From an uncultured Prevotellaceae bacterium (GTDB lineage Bacteria; Bacteroidota; Bacteroidia; Bacteroidales; Muribaculaceae): DNA of 34,078 nucleotides. The notes beneath the pieces are model-generated. The model worked only from the letters and a program-made list of their open reading frames with translations. It made no database searches and was not told the DNA's origin. The position numbers and the translations under genes were made by a program. Positions 1-9,008 of this stretch are shown here, piece by piece (the first letter of the stretch is position 1; each line of letters starts with the position of its first letter). The stretch lies in the NCBI GenBank assembly GCA_947254205.1, contig CAMYCE010000010.1:1-34078 (forward strand), given 5' to 3'.

Positions 1-13
1 AATCAATCAAAAA

Positions 14-63
14 TTACTCAAAATAATTTGACAAAAACAAAGAAACCTAATGACCAATTTGGG
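14..63 (+). repeat. Dispersed intergenic repeat, copy A
   Basis: One arm of the repeat family described in full at 16540-16663. It reads ACAAAAACAAAGAAACC followed by CCTAATGACCAATTTGGG (the CC is shared), with one base differing from the CCGATTTGGG form elsewhere. It matches the reverse complement of the copy at the right edge of the window almost base for base. It lies downstream of the leucine-rich-repeat gene, beyond its terminator. Function is unknown. Confidence 0.75.
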
Positions 64-86
64 ATAATTCCTCTCCCATCACTCTT

Positions 87-127
87 CAAAAAAGGAGCTT
101 GGGCGCATTGCCTAAGCTCCTTTTTGA
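87..127. terminator. Bidirectional rho-independent terminator
   Basis: An inverted repeat with arms AAAGGAGCTT and AAGCTCCTTT around a short GC-containing loop, with A and T runs outside both arms. It lies 26 bases beyond the stop codon of the minus-strand leucine-rich-repeat gene and can end its transcript. Confidence 0.8.
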
Positions 128-152
128 GTTATTCAAGAAAATGTGATATTTC

Positions 153-3100
153 TTATTTCACAACTGTTTTGGTGATAGTTGATGTGCCATCGTTGTAACG
201 AGTAACAACAACATTCACGCCAGCAAATGGTTGATTGGATTCCACACCGGCAACATTCACATATTTCACACTTTCCACAATTTTCCCTACTGCCACGTTA
301 TCAACAGCACTGCCGCCTTCTTGCAAGGTGATGACACAAGTGGCCGAAAGAGCAGGATTGGCAACCGAAGTGGCAGTGATAGTAGCAGTTTCGCTTGCAG
401 GAGCTTGGGCTGTGGTGGCAGGTGCATTTTCAACAGCCTTAATCGTCACCTTGCCATTGGCATCAACAGTGGCAAGGCCTTCGTTGCTTGAAGTCCATGT
501 CACGCTTTTATCGGCTGCTTCGTTGGGCAACACAGTGGCAATGAGCTGCAGTTGGTCGCCTGTGCGCTTAGCCTTAAACTCGGTGAAGTTGAGTGTGATT
601 GAAGTGGGTTTCACTACCTCGGGGGCAACAAAAGTGGCACCGCACACGCCATAGGCTTCAACGCCCTCAACGGCAAAGGTCACAACAGGAGTACCCGTAG
701 CCTTAATCATCTTAATACCGCTCTTGTGCAAGGGGTTGGCTGCATCGAGAGCCACACTTCCAGGAATAGCCTTGGTATCTTCGGCAGGAGCAACATAGCT
801 CCAGAACACGTTGTTGCCATCGCCGTTGATTTGTGCCACGTTGGCAATTTCACCACTATCCATAGCACCTTCAAGCAACACTGGCGAGTTGTCGATGAGT
901 TCGCAATCGGCAATCTTCAATTCTTCATTACCAGCCACGTCACTACCATCGGCATTTTGCAACTTGCTCAATGCAATGCGATAAACACCCGGCTTTGCTC
1001 CATTGACATCTTTGGATACAAACATGTAGTAGTAACCATTCTTCTCATCGAGATAGGCTGTTTTGATAATCACATTTTTAAACAGCATTTTGAAGTGCTG
1101 AGTTTTTCCGGCACCACCTTCGGGATAGATGTCGGCATCGGTGAAGCGCAACAAGCCCACACCATTAAACTTCTTGGTCATCCAATAAATTCCCTTGCTG
1201 TCGCGAGTGAAACCACCAGTGATTGAGCCCCAAGAAATGCCATCGTTATAATAGGGCAACCACGAGTTGTTCACCAAGAAGGGTTGTTTGCCATAGAGGC
1301 CAGTTGTGTCGGCATCGAGCTGGTGAATGCCCACATTGCGATCGGCAATATAAATTTTATTGGTTTTAGCGTCAATGCTCATCGAGAAGGGATCTTCGGC
1401 AGGAGAGCCTCCCACATTGTTAAGCACAGTCACACGATAGAAAATGCCATTGGTGTTGTTGACATAGAACAACTGACCATCACCCAATGGCTTAGAATTG
1501 TCTTGATAGGTGAACTTTTTGCCTGCATCGGCCACATAAATGCGATTTTTGTAGCTTTGCAAAGTAAAGGCATGAGCACCTGTTTCAAATTTTGTGTCAA
1601 CAATAGAGCCGTCTTCGGCCTTATATTTGAGTTTACCATCGGCAGTAGCAAAGTATAAACCTGTGGGGCACCCCAAGGTGGCAACTGCGCCACTAATGCT
1701 GGCATCGGCAACGATTTTGAGATATTGCCATTGTGCAGCCGCCTTGTATTTTTCGACGGCACTGGCAGCCACCTTGCAAGTCACATCTTTTTGCTCGGGT
1801 GTGAACACACCAGCAGCAAGTGCAGGAGTGTTGATATTGAGCACGCGCAAGCTCTTGATTGTTGCAGGCACTGAGCCGGGTTCCATATAGTTGACATTGG
1901 CAGGAATTTCCATTTCTTCGAGAGCAGTGCAACCAATGAAGCAATCCTTCATCATGTTGGTGGTTGAAGCAGGCAAAGTCACTTTGTGCAACTTAGCACA
2001 GTTGGCAAACATGCCTTGAGCAATTTCATTGCGACCTTCTTCAACAATCACCTCTTCAAGAGCAGCATTATTAAAGGCATTGAGTCCCACTGCCACTTCT
2101 TTTTTGAGCGTAAAATTCTTGATTTTTGCACCAGCAAAACCATAGTTGCCAATCGACTGCAAAGCGGGCAGGCTGACCGAAGTGTAGGGCGAGAATGCCA
2201 AGCCATAGTCGTCGACAGCTGTGATTGCGGCATTGCTCAACGCTGTGCCAATGTTGCCCCGATGTGCAGTCACAAGCAATCGGGTGCCATCGGCACTCAA
2301 GAGCATGCCATTGTCGACCTTAAAAGCTGCATTGCCTGTTGCAACCTTGATTTCGGCAAGGGTTTCGATGGGAGCAAAAGCAGCATTACCTATCGAAGTG
2401 ACAGTTGCAGGAATTGAAATTGAAGAGAGTTGAGTGCCAGCAAAAGCCTGACTTCCAATAGCTGTGAGAGCCTCAGGCAATGTCAAAGTGCCACTCAATT
2501 TGCTCGATTGAAAAGCATTGGCTCCAATGCTCTTAACTGTTGCAGGAATATCGATGCCGGCAAGACCTGTGTTGAAAAATGCAAGTTCGCCTACCGAAGT
2601 CACTGCCTGCCCCAGTTTCACTTGAGTCAAAGCTGTGCAACCTGCAAAAGTGTTGGGCTCGACAACGGTAATGGCCTCGGGCAAAGTGATGTTTTGCAAC
2701 GCTGTGCAACCAGCAAAAGCACCGGCCCCCACACTGGCAATTTTGTTGCCAGCTGCAAAATTCACAGTAGTGAGGGCTGTGCTACCTTGAAGCATGGTAG
2801 CATCAATTTTGGTTGCTCCTCCACCAAATGTCACCTTTTTCAACCACTTCATATTGTGGAAAGGCTGCAAGTTGTTGGCATAGAGTGAGGCATTGATGTC
2901 GCGACCAAAGTAAATCTCTTCAACAGGCACTTGACTTGAGTTTTCGACCTTGGACACAAAAGCCAAAGCATTCATTTCAAAAGGTTTATCGCTATCGGCA
3001 AACGTAATTTTCTTGAGACTGGTCATTCCTGCCCAGTTTTGCGACAAGAATTTACCGGTCACTCCGGCAGGCACTATCACTTCGGTAATAGAAGAGCAGC

Positions 3101-3500
3101 CCGACAAATATTCATTGCCAATCGAGGTTGCCGTGGCAGGCACAGGGTCGGCAGTGAGTGCCACACAGCCCTTAAAGCTACTGCGACCAATTTTCACGCA
3201 AGTGGGTGGCAACACAATCGAAGTCACCTCCTTACAGTTCAAAAAGGCATTGGCGGCTGTAGCCACGACTGTGTAGGTTTTACCTCCCTCAACAAAAGTT
3301 TGAGGAATCACAATTTCGCCCTTATACCATGTGGTATCGGTACCCGCGATTGTGTAACGCTTAACCGTGGCATTGGTTCCACTCGTGGAGTAGTTAATGC
3401 CATCGTGAGTAATTATTGCAGCAGCGATAGCAGGCAAGGCAAGCAACCCAACCATGCTCAATGCAACATTCCTCAGCAATGAAGTTGTAATCTTTTTCAT
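153..3500 (-). CDS. Secreted BspA-type leucine-rich-repeat protein with Ig-like domain and sorting tail
   Basis: A 1115-residue exported protein. Residues 1-28 are a signal peptide ending in a run of alanines. Residues about 60-590 are tandem BspA/LRR_5 repeats with units such as 'GAFAGCTALQNITLP', a fold used for adhesion or protein binding. Residues about 610-960 look like a propeller-type region with 'RIYVADAG' and 'KIYIADRN' strands. Residues about 965-1060 resemble a bacterial Ig-like (Big_2) domain, including 'VTWTSSNEGLATVDANGKV'. The last 40 residues contain 'YVNVAGVES' and 'GVNVVVTRYNDG'. The secreted proteins at 29655 and 31586 share this tail, and it resembles a type IX secretion sorting domain. 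The gene stands alone and has its own terminator. The domain calls are by pattern; the binding partner is unknown. Confidence 0.85.
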   Translation of the reverse strand: MKKITTSLLRNVALSMVGLLALPAIAAAIITHDGINYSTSGTNATVKRYTIAGTDTTWYKGEIVIPQTFVEGGKTYTVVATAANAFLNCKEVTSIVLPPTCVKIGRSSFKGCVALTADPVPATATSIGNEYLSGCSSITEVIVPAGVTGKFLSQNWAGMTSLKKITFADSDKPFEMNALAFVSKVENSSQVPVEEIYFGRDINASLYANNLQPFHNMKWLKKVTFGGGATKIDATMLQGSTALTTVNFAAGNKIASVGAGAFAGCTALQNITLPEAITVVEPNTFAGCTALTQVKLGQAVTSVGELAFFNTGLAGIDIPATVKSIGANAFQSSKLSGTLTLPEALTAIGSQAFAGTQLSSISIPATVTSIGNAAFAPIETLAEIKVATGNAAFKVDNGMLLSADGTRLLVTAHRGNIGTALSNAAITAVDDYGLAFSPYTSVSLPALQSIGNYGFAGAKIKNFTLKKEVAVGLNAFNNAALEEVIVEEGRNEIAQGMFANCAKLHKVTLPASTTNMMKDCFIGCTALEEMEIPANVNYMEPGSVPATIKSLRVLNINTPALAAGVFTPEQKDVTCKVAASAVEKYKAAAQWQYLKIVADASISGAVATLGCPTGLYFATADGKLKYKAEDGSIVDTKFETGAHAFTLQSYKNRIYVADAGKKFTYQDNSKPLGDGQLFYVNNTNGIFYRVTVLNNVGGSPAEDPFSMSIDAKTNKIYIADRNVGIHQLDADTTGLYGKQPFLVNNSWLPYYNDGISWGSITGGFTRDSKGIYWMTKKFNGVGLLRFTDADIYPEGGAGKTQHFKMLFKNVIIKTAYLDEKNGYYYMFVSKDVNGAKPGVYRIALSKLQNADGSDVAGNEELKIADCELIDNSPVLLEGAMDSGEIANVAQINGDGNNVFWSYVAPAEDTKAIPGSVALDAANPLHKSGIKMIKATGTPVVTFAVEGVEAYGVCGATFVAPEVVKPTSITLNFTEFKAKRTGDQLQLIATVLPNEAADKSVTWTSSNEGLATVDANGKVTIKAVENAPATTAQAPASETATITATSVANPALSATCVITLQEGGSAVDNVAVGKIVESVKYVNVAGVESNQPFAGVNVVVTRYNDGTSTITKTVVK

Positions 3501-3604
3501 GTCAAAAATCGATGTTTATGAATAATATTATTTAGAGTTTAAACAAGTCAAATTTCCCGCACTCATCACTCTCAATTTCAAATGACGAGATCAATGAATT
3601 AGCA

Positions 3605-3612
3605 CAAATTTA
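3605..3612 (-). promoter_or_regulatory. Possible -7 element for the leucine-rich-repeat gene
   Basis: On the minus strand this reads TAAATTTG, which fits the Bacteroidetes TAnnTTTG element. No clear TTG lies 20 bases upstream, and the implied leader is about 100 bases, so support is weak. Confidence 0.35.
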
Positions 3613-3693
3613 AGCATTAAAATTGAAGAAAAGTACTTTTTCTTGTAAAATTTCACATTTACATACAACTAAAGACACTTAAAGCCAGCATGA

Positions 3694-3727
3694 TTGTTGA
3701 CTGTTGCAACGATTTGCAGTATCTTTG
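3694..3727 (+). promoter_or_regulatory. Bacteroidetes-type promoter for dgt
   Basis: TTGTTG at 3694-3699, a 20-base spacer, then TATCTTTG at 3720-3727. This matches the sigma-ABfr -33/-7 pattern. The start codon follows 31 bases after the -7 element. Confidence 0.8.
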
Positions 3728-3758
3728 TCCTCAACGCAACAACAATAAAGATTGAAGC

Positions 3759-5090
3759 ATGAATCAAATGAATTGGGACTCGCTCATATGCGACATGCGA
3801 CTGGGACTTGAGCACTATCACGACAATAAAGATGGTGTGCGCAGCGACTTTGAACGCGACTTCGACCGCCTTGTGTTTTCATCGCCATTCAGGCGACTGC
3901 AAAACAAGACCCAAGTGTTTCCTCTGCCGGGTAGCATTTTTGTGCACAACCGCCTCACCCACTCGCTCGAAGTGTCGTCGGTGGGTAAGTCGCTTGCACG
4001 TGAAATCGCCATGCGACTGCGTGAAAAATATGCCGGAGAGTCGTGGTTGAGTAAACTCCCTGCCATAGGCGAAATTGTGGCGGCGGCATGCCTTGCCCAC
4101 GACTTGGGCAACCCTCCCTTTGGGCACTCGGGCGAGAAAACCATTGGAGCCTACTTTAGCGAAGGCAAGGGTCAGGAATTGAAACAACATTTCACGCCAC
4201 AACAGTGGGACGACCTGATTCACTTTGAGGGCAACGCCAATAGTTTTCGCACTCTTGTGCACCAGTTCAAGGGGCGACGACCGGGAGGGTTTGCCATGAC
4301 CTACTCTACACTCGCCTCGACCGTGAAATATCCCTACTCGTCGTCGCAAGCTGGCGAGAAAGGGAAATTTGGCTTTTTCACCACCGAGAAGGCCGACTTT
4401 GAGCGCATTGCCGGGCAACTGGGACTCATCAAGCTGGGCGACGAACGCTATTGTCGCTATCCGCTGGTTTACCTTGTTGAGGCTGCCGACGACATTTGCT
4501 ATCAAGTGATGGACATTGAAGACGGCCACAAGTTGCGCATTGTCGACACAAGCGAAGTTATCGCTCTCATGATGGGCTTCTTTGACAGTGAGCGACAAGC
4601 CCACATGCACGAAGTGATGGGGCACATTGCCGACCCCAACGAAAAAATTGCCTACCTGCGCTCAAGCGTGGTGGGACTGCTCGTGAAAGAGTGTGCCAAA
4701 ACCTTTGTCGAGCACGAAGACTGCATCATGCAAGGGCAATTCTCAGGGTCGCTCATCGACCATGTGGCACCTCACATTGAGCAAGCCTATCGGCGTTGCA
4801 GCAAGCTTGCCTATGCCAAGCTTTATAGCGCAAGCTATGTGGTAGATGTTGACCTTGCCGGCAATCGCATCATCAACCTGTTGCTCGAAAAGCTCATTGA
4901 TGCTGTGATGCACCCCGACCACAACTACTCACAACTGCTGCTCAACAAGTTTCCGCAACAATATGACGTGAATGCCCCCACCCTATTCGAGAAAATTCAG
5001 GCAGTGCTCGACCACATCAGTGCCATGACCGACGTGTATGCACTCAACCTCTATCGTCAACTCAACGGCATAGCTATGCCCACCGTGTAA
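3759..5090 (+). CDS. dgt: Deoxyguanosinetriphosphate triphosphohydrolase (dGTPase)
   Basis: A 443-residue cytoplasmic HD-domain enzyme that converts dGTP to deoxyguanosine and triphosphate and so limits the dNTP pool. The metal-binding HD signature is visible: H68 in 'RLTHSLEV', H114-D115 in 'AHDLGNPPFGH', and a later Asp in 'EAADDICYQVMDIEDGH'. The N-terminal 'DFDRLVFSSPFRRLQNKTQV' segment is typical of the family, and the length suits full-length dGTPases. The ATG at 3759 has a good promoter just upstream. The next gene, pncB, starts 59 bases after the stop with no clear terminator between them, so the two may be co-transcribed. Confidence 0.93.
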   Translation: MNQMNWDSLICDMRLGLEHYHDNKDGVRSDFERDFDRLVFSSPFRRLQNKTQVFPLPGSIFVHNRLTHSLEVSSVGKSLAREIAMRLREKYAGESWLSKLPAIGEIVAAACLAHDLGNPPFGHSGEKTIGAYFSEGKGQELKQHFTPQQWDDLIHFEGNANSFRTLVHQFKGRRPGGFAMTYSTLASTVKYPYSSSQAGEKGKFGFFTTEKADFERIAGQLGLIKLGDERYCRYPLVYLVEAADDICYQVMDIEDGHKLRIVDTSEVIALMMGFFDSERQAHMHEVMGHIADPNEKIAYLRSSVVGLLVKECAKTFVEHEDCIMQGQFSGSLIDHVAPHIEQAYRRCSKLAYAKLYSASYVVDVDLAGNRIINLLLEKLIDAVMHPDHNYSQLLLNKFPQQYDVNAPTLFEKIQAVLDHISAMTDVYALNLYRQLNGIAMPTV

Positions 5091-5149
5091 CCACCAATCC
5101 TCTCAATTCTCTGTTCCACCAATTAAAAGAGATTTTAATATCACCTACA

Positions 5150-6385
5150 ATGCGACAAATCATCACCCACTTCACCGATAACGATGCCTACACCTATAGT
5201 TGTCTCTATTATATTTTGCAGACCTACCCGCGTGGCGAGGTAGAATACACTTTTTTTGACCGCAACCACACCCAATATCCCGAAGGTTTTGCTCAGATGT
5301 TGCAAGAGCAAGTCAACTATATGCCCAGCGTGGTGATTACCGAGGAGGAAATCAGCTTCATGCAACGCAAAATGTATTATCTGCCCGTGTGGTTTTTCAC
5401 TTTTTTGCGTGGCTATCGCTTCGACCCTGCCGAGGTGAACATCGGCCAAGACGAGCAACAGCACTTGCACATCAGCATACGTGGCAAGTGGTATTCGACC
5501 ATCTTGTGGGAAATGGTGTTGCTGGCGTGCATCAGCGAGCTCATGCACATGTTGAATGGCGACATTGAACGCTATGATGCAGCTCTTGAAGAACGCCGCA
5601 GCAGGGAGAAAGCCTTGCAGGCACTCAAAGGCGGATTGCTCATTAGCGACTTTGGCTTGCGTCGCCGGTTCTCGATGGAGCATCAAGACATGGTGGTGCG
5701 CACCTTCAAGGAGGCACAAGACCAAGGGGGCTACACCGACGAAAAAGGCTGTTTTGTGCCATGGAGTGGCAAATTCACTGGCACCAGCAACGTGTATCTT
5801 GCCATGAAATATGACCTCACTCCCATTGGCACCATGAGCCATCAAATTGTGGAATTTGAAGAAAACGTGAGTGGCATTTTTGAATGCAACTTCAACGTGA
5901 TGAAGAAATTCAGCGATGTGTATGACGGCGACAACGGCATTTATCTCTATGACTGCTTTGGCGACGAGGTGTTTTTCAACAACCTTTCTAAGCGCATGGC
6001 TATGATGTATAAAGGCTTGCGCGTGGACAGTGGCAAAGAGGAAGAACAGCTCGAAAAAATCATTGCCAAATATCAAAGTCTGGGCATCGACCCTGCCACC
6101 AAGCAAGTGGTGTATAGCAACGGGCTCAACATCGAAAAAGCCATTGCATTGCATCGCTACACCGCCGGGCGCATGCAAGACAGCTATGGCATAGGCACAT
6201 TTCTCACTGGCGATGTGACGGGTTGCCACCCCTCCAACATCGTAATCAAGCTCACCAAAATGCGCATCACCGAGTTGCGCGAGTGGCACGATTGCGTGAA
6301 GCTCTCGTGCGACAAGGGCAAAACACTGGGCAATCCCGAAAAATGCGCCTATCTGCTCAAACTCCTCGACACCGAGCAACATTAG
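5150..6385 (+). CDS. pncB: Nicotinate phosphoribosyltransferase
   Basis: A 411-residue enzyme of the Preiss-Handler NAD salvage route. It joins nicotinate to PRPP, with ATP hydrolysis, to make nicotinate mononucleotide. Diagnostic segments are 'SDFGLRRRFSMEHQD' (about 166-180) and 'GTSNVYLAMKYDLTPIGTMS' followed by H231, which by family comparison is the phosphorylated histidine. Near the C-terminal side is the PRPP/substrate region 'GIGTFLTGD'. The length is normal for bacterial PncB. It follows dgt on the same strand and faces pnp. A PnuC-type transporter at 33397 could belong to the same vitamin economy but is not linked to this gene. Confidence 0.93.
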   Translation: MRQIITHFTDNDAYTYSCLYYILQTYPRGEVEYTFFDRNHTQYPEGFAQMLQEQVNYMPSVVITEEEISFMQRKMYYLPVWFFTFLRGYRFDPAEVNIGQDEQQHLHISIRGKWYSTILWEMVLLACISELMHMLNGDIERYDAALEERRSREKALQALKGGLLISDFGLRRRFSMEHQDMVVRTFKEAQDQGGYTDEKGCFVPWSGKFTGTSNVYLAMKYDLTPIGTMSHQIVEFEENVSGIFECNFNVMKKFSDVYDGDNGIYLYDCFGDEVFFNNLSKRMAMMYKGLRVDSGKEEEQLEKIIAKYQSLGIDPATKQVVYSNGLNIEKAIALHRYTAGRMQDSYGIGTFLTGDVTGCHPSNIVIKLTKMRITELREWHDCVKLSCDKGKTLGNPEKCAYLLKLLDTEQH

Positions 6386-6405
6386 CCAAGAAACAATAGG
6401 AATTA

Positions 6406-6437
6406 CCAAATTGGTCATTAGATCACAATAATAGGCC
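6406..6437. repeat. Dispersed intergenic repeat, diverged half copy D
   Basis: CCAAATTGGTCATTAG followed by ATCACAATAATAGGCC. It aligns with the left end of the 16540-16663 copy (CAATCGGTCATTAGG, TCGCAATAAG). It lies between the convergent pncB and pnp genes. Confidence 0.55.
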
Positions 6438-6452
6438 AAAGTTGGGGCTAAC

Positions 6453-6496
6453 AAAAAAATACACTCCACAATTTTATTGCAGAGTGTATTTTTTTT
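6453..6496. terminator. Bidirectional terminator between pncB and pnp
   Basis: Inverted arms AAAAATACACTC and GAGTGTATTTTT around a loop of about 15 bases, flanked by an A run and a long T run. It can end both convergent transcripts. Confidence 0.85.
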
Positions 6497-6538
6497 TTAT
6501 TGGATAGAGCCCTGTTGGAATGGGGCACACAGACGAGA

Positions 6539-8785
6539 TTAATCTTCGCGACGAGGACCACGAGGACCTTGACGACGAGGACCACCACCATGACCCTCGC
6601 GACGAGGACCACGGCCTTCGCCTCCCTCACGACGTGGGGCACGGCGTTCTTGCTTGTGCTCTACATAGCCTTCGGGTTTTTCTTGCAAGGCACGCATGCT
6701 CAAGCGGAATTTACCCGTCTTTTTATCAACTTCAATGAGTTTCACCTTCACGATGTCGCCTTCATGCAAGCCACTGGTTTCCATGTTCTCAAGACGATCC
6801 CAGCTGATTTCGCTGATGTGAAGCAAGCCATCGCGTCCGGGCATAAATTCAACAAAAGCACCAAATTCAAGAATGCTCTTCACCGGGCCTTCATAAATCT
6901 TGCCTTCTTCGGGAATGGCGGTGATGGCCTTAATGCGCTCGATAGCGGCATCAATCTTGGATTTTTCGGGTGCCGAAATATCAATTTCTCCCTTGCCATC
7001 GATTTCGTCGATAGTAACGGTTGCACCAGTTTCTTCTTGAATGCCTTGGATCACTTCGCCACCCTTACCAATGATAGCTCCAATGAATTCTTTATCAACA
7101 GTCATGTGCACAATGCGAGGCACATGGGGCTTGTAGTCTTCGCGAGGAGCAGGAATGGCTTCGTTGATGAGACCCAAAATGTGCATGCGGCCCTCTTTGG
7201 CTTGGCGCAAAGCTTGCTCAAGAATCTCATAGGGCAGACCATCACACTTAATATCCATTTGAGTGGCAGTGATACCGTCAACAGTACCTGTCACCTTGAA
7301 GTCCATGTCGCCCAAGTGGTCTTCATCGCCCAAAATATCGCTCAACACGGCATGTTTCACGTTGCCCTCATCGGTGATGAGACCCATGGCGATACCTGCC
7401 ACTGGCTTCTTCATCTTGATACCGGCATCGAGCATAGCCATGCAACCGGCACACACGGTTGCCATCGACGACGAGCCATTGGACTCGAGAATGTCGCTCA
7501 CGATGCGCACAGTGTAGGGGAAGCCTTCGGGAATCATGCGCTTGAGAGCACGATGAGCCAAGTTGCCATGACCAATTTCACGACGGCTAATGCCACGGCC
7601 AGCCTTAGCCTCGCCGGTAGAGAAGCCGGGGAAGTTGTAGTGAAGCAAGAAACGCTCGTTGCTGCGGTTGAGCACGTCGTCAATCAGCTTTTCATCGAGT
7701 TTTGTGCCCAGTGTGCAAGTAGCCAAGGCTTGAGTCTCGCCACGAGTAAACACTGCCGAGCCATGAGGTGTGGGCAGATAGTCGGGCCAGCAAGTGATGG
7801 GGCGAATTTCGGTGGTTTTGCGACCATCGAGACGCAAGCCCTCATCAAGAATGCAACGACGCACAGCATCGCGTTGCACTTCGGCAAAGTAGCGAGAGAG
7901 CATGGGCATTTTTTCTTCACGCTCCTCTTCGGGAATTGTTTCAACAAATTCTTCAAAGGCTTTGTCAAACGAGTCGTTGCGCCAGTGCTTGTCGGCATTG
8001 CCGGCTTGAGCCACAGCATAGCACTTGGGATAAACCTCCTTGCGCATGCGCTCGTGCAACTCTTCGTCGTCGGTTTCGTGGCAATATTCGCGCTTGGTCA
8101 CGCCCAACTCGGCTGCAAGTTCCTTTTGAGCCACACACATAGGCTTGATAGCGTCGTGGGCAGCCTTGAGAGCTGCAATCAGGTCGTCTTCGCTCACCTC
8201 GTCCATTTCGCCTTCAACCATCATAATATTATCATAAGTTGCACCTACCATCAATTCCATGTCAGCGTCTTTCAACTGGTCAAAAGTAGGGTTGATGACG
8301 AATTGTCCGTCGATGCGAGCTACACGCACCTCGGCAATGGGTTCTTCAAAGGGAACGTCGCTCACTGCAATAGCGGCACTTGCTGCAAGGCCAGCCAAAG
8401 CATCGGGTTGGTCAACGCCATCGCAAGAGAAGAGAATCACGTTGACGATAGTGTTGGCGTGATAGTTGGAAGGGAACAAGGGACGCAACACGCGGTCAAC
8501 AAGACGAGCGGTCAAGATTTCATAGTCACCCGGGCGACCCTCACGACGGGTGAAGCCACCGGGGAAACGGCCTGCGGCCGAGTATTTTTCTTTGTATTCA
8601 ACTTGAAGAGGCATAAAGTCGGCCCCTTCTTCGGCCTCTTTGGCCGAAACAACTGTGGCGAGCAGCATGGTGTTGCCCATGCGCAATTCAACGGCTCCAT
8701 CGGCTTGCTTGGCAAGCTTTCCAGTTTCGAGGGTGATTTCGCGTCCGTCACCCAAGACGATGGTTTTTTTTGTAGGTGTAAACAT
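6539..8785 (-). CDS. pnp: Polynucleotide phosphorylase
   Basis: A phosphorolytic 3'-5' exoribonuclease of the RNA degradation machinery; 748 residues from the ATG at 8785. Two RNase PH-like halves are visible, the second with 'FPGFSTGEAKAGRGISRRE' and 'SDILESNGSSSMATVCAG'. These are followed by a KH domain with the GxxG loop 'IGAIIGKGGEVIQ', an S1 domain ('GPVKSILEFGAFVEFMPG', 'GLLHISEISW'), and an Arg/Gly-rich tail such as 'RREGGEGRGPRREG'. An in-frame TTG at 8818 would add 11 residues, but it lies inside the promoter's TATCTTTG element, so ATG 8785 is preferred. The gene is monocistronic between a clear promoter and a shared terminator. The basic glycine-rich tail probably aids RNA binding (inference). 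Confidence 0.96.
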   Translation of the reverse strand: MFTPTKKTIVLGDGREITLETGKLAKQADGAVELRMGNTMLLATVVSAKEAEEGADFMPLQVEYKEKYSAAGRFPGGFTRREGRPGDYEILTARLVDRVLRPLFPSNYHANTIVNVILFSCDGVDQPDALAGLAASAAIAVSDVPFEEPIAEVRVARIDGQFVINPTFDQLKDADMELMVGATYDNIMMVEGEMDEVSEDDLIAALKAAHDAIKPMCVAQKELAAELGVTKREYCHETDDEELHERMRKEVYPKCYAVAQAGNADKHWRNDSFDKAFEEFVETIPEEEREEKMPMLSRYFAEVQRDAVRRCILDEGLRLDGRKTTEIRPITCWPDYLPTPHGSAVFTRGETQALATCTLGTKLDEKLIDDVLNRSNERFLLHYNFPGFSTGEAKAGRGISRREIGHGNLAHRALKRMIPEGFPYTVRIVSDILESNGSSSMATVCAGCMAMLDAGIKMKKPVAGIAMGLITDEGNVKHAVLSDILGDEDHLGDMDFKVTGTVDGITATQMDIKCDGLPYEILEQALRQAKEGRMHILGLINEAIPAPREDYKPHVPRIVHMTVDKEFIGAIIGKGGEVIQGIQEETGATVTIDEIDGKGEIDISAPEKSKIDAAIERIKAITAIPEEGKIYEGPVKSILEFGAFVEFMPGRDGLLHISEISWDRLENMETSGLHEGDIVKVKLIEVDKKTGKFRLSMRALQEKPEGYVEHKQERRAPRREGGEGRGPRREGHGGGPRRQGPRGPRRED

Positions 8786-8815
8786 ATATTTTTTGATATT
8801 CTTATAAAAATCGGA

Positions 8816-8846
8816 CAAAGATAATGATTATATTTCGCATTTCCAA
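8816..8846 (-). promoter_or_regulatory. Bacteroidetes-type promoter for pnp
   Basis: On the minus strand: TTG at 8846-8844, a 20-base spacer, then TATCTTTG at 8823-8816. The -7 element overlaps the alternative upstream TTG codon, which fixes the translation start at 8785. Confidence 0.85.
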
Positions 8847-8893
8847 CTATTTAGTCCTCTTCGTGCCCTAATATTATTGCATCAATAAAAGGG

Positions 8894-8990
8894 TCAGGGC
8901 ACCTGCATCTTGCAGGTGGTGCCGTTGCTCATTTTCACGTTGTTAACACCACATTGTGGGGTAAGCCATGCGTGGCCATTGACTATTGTT
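8894..8990 (-). pseudogene. Possible orphan C-terminal coding remnant
   Basis: On the minus strand an open stretch of about 32 codons with no start ends in TGA at 8896-8894. It reads 'VNGHAWLTPQCGVNNVKMSN' and then 'GTTCKMQVP', which has protein-like composition. It is out of frame with the ATPase gene upstream, and a stop precedes it. The family is not recognised. It may instead be structured non-coding sequence, since the hairpin at 8898-8923 lies inside it. Confidence 0.3.
8898..8923 (-). terminator. Possible hairpin terminator of the ABC importer operon
   Basis: Arms CACCTGCA and TGCAGGTG form a tight hairpin. On the minus strand only a short TTTT follows, about seven bases beyond it, so terminator strength is doubtful. 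Confidence 0.35.
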
Positions 8991-9008
8991 TTTTTTTAGA
9001 GCCAAAAA

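Noticed and set aside
2300..3250. Repeated DNA that might be a CRISPR or satellite array
   Set aside because: The periodicity comes from leucine-rich-repeat codons inside an open frame; units vary, and there are no spacers of constant length.
8786..8818. TTG at 8818 as the start of pnp
   Set aside because: It overlaps the TATCTTTG promoter element, and the family begins close to the ATG at 8785.
6500..8824. A 774-codon open frame on the plus strand opposite pnp
   Set aside because: It is antisense to a full, motif-complete pnp gene; its translation is rich in His, Phe and Ala with no domain. The same holds for the long minus frames opposite pncB (5141-6469) and trpS (15381-16490).
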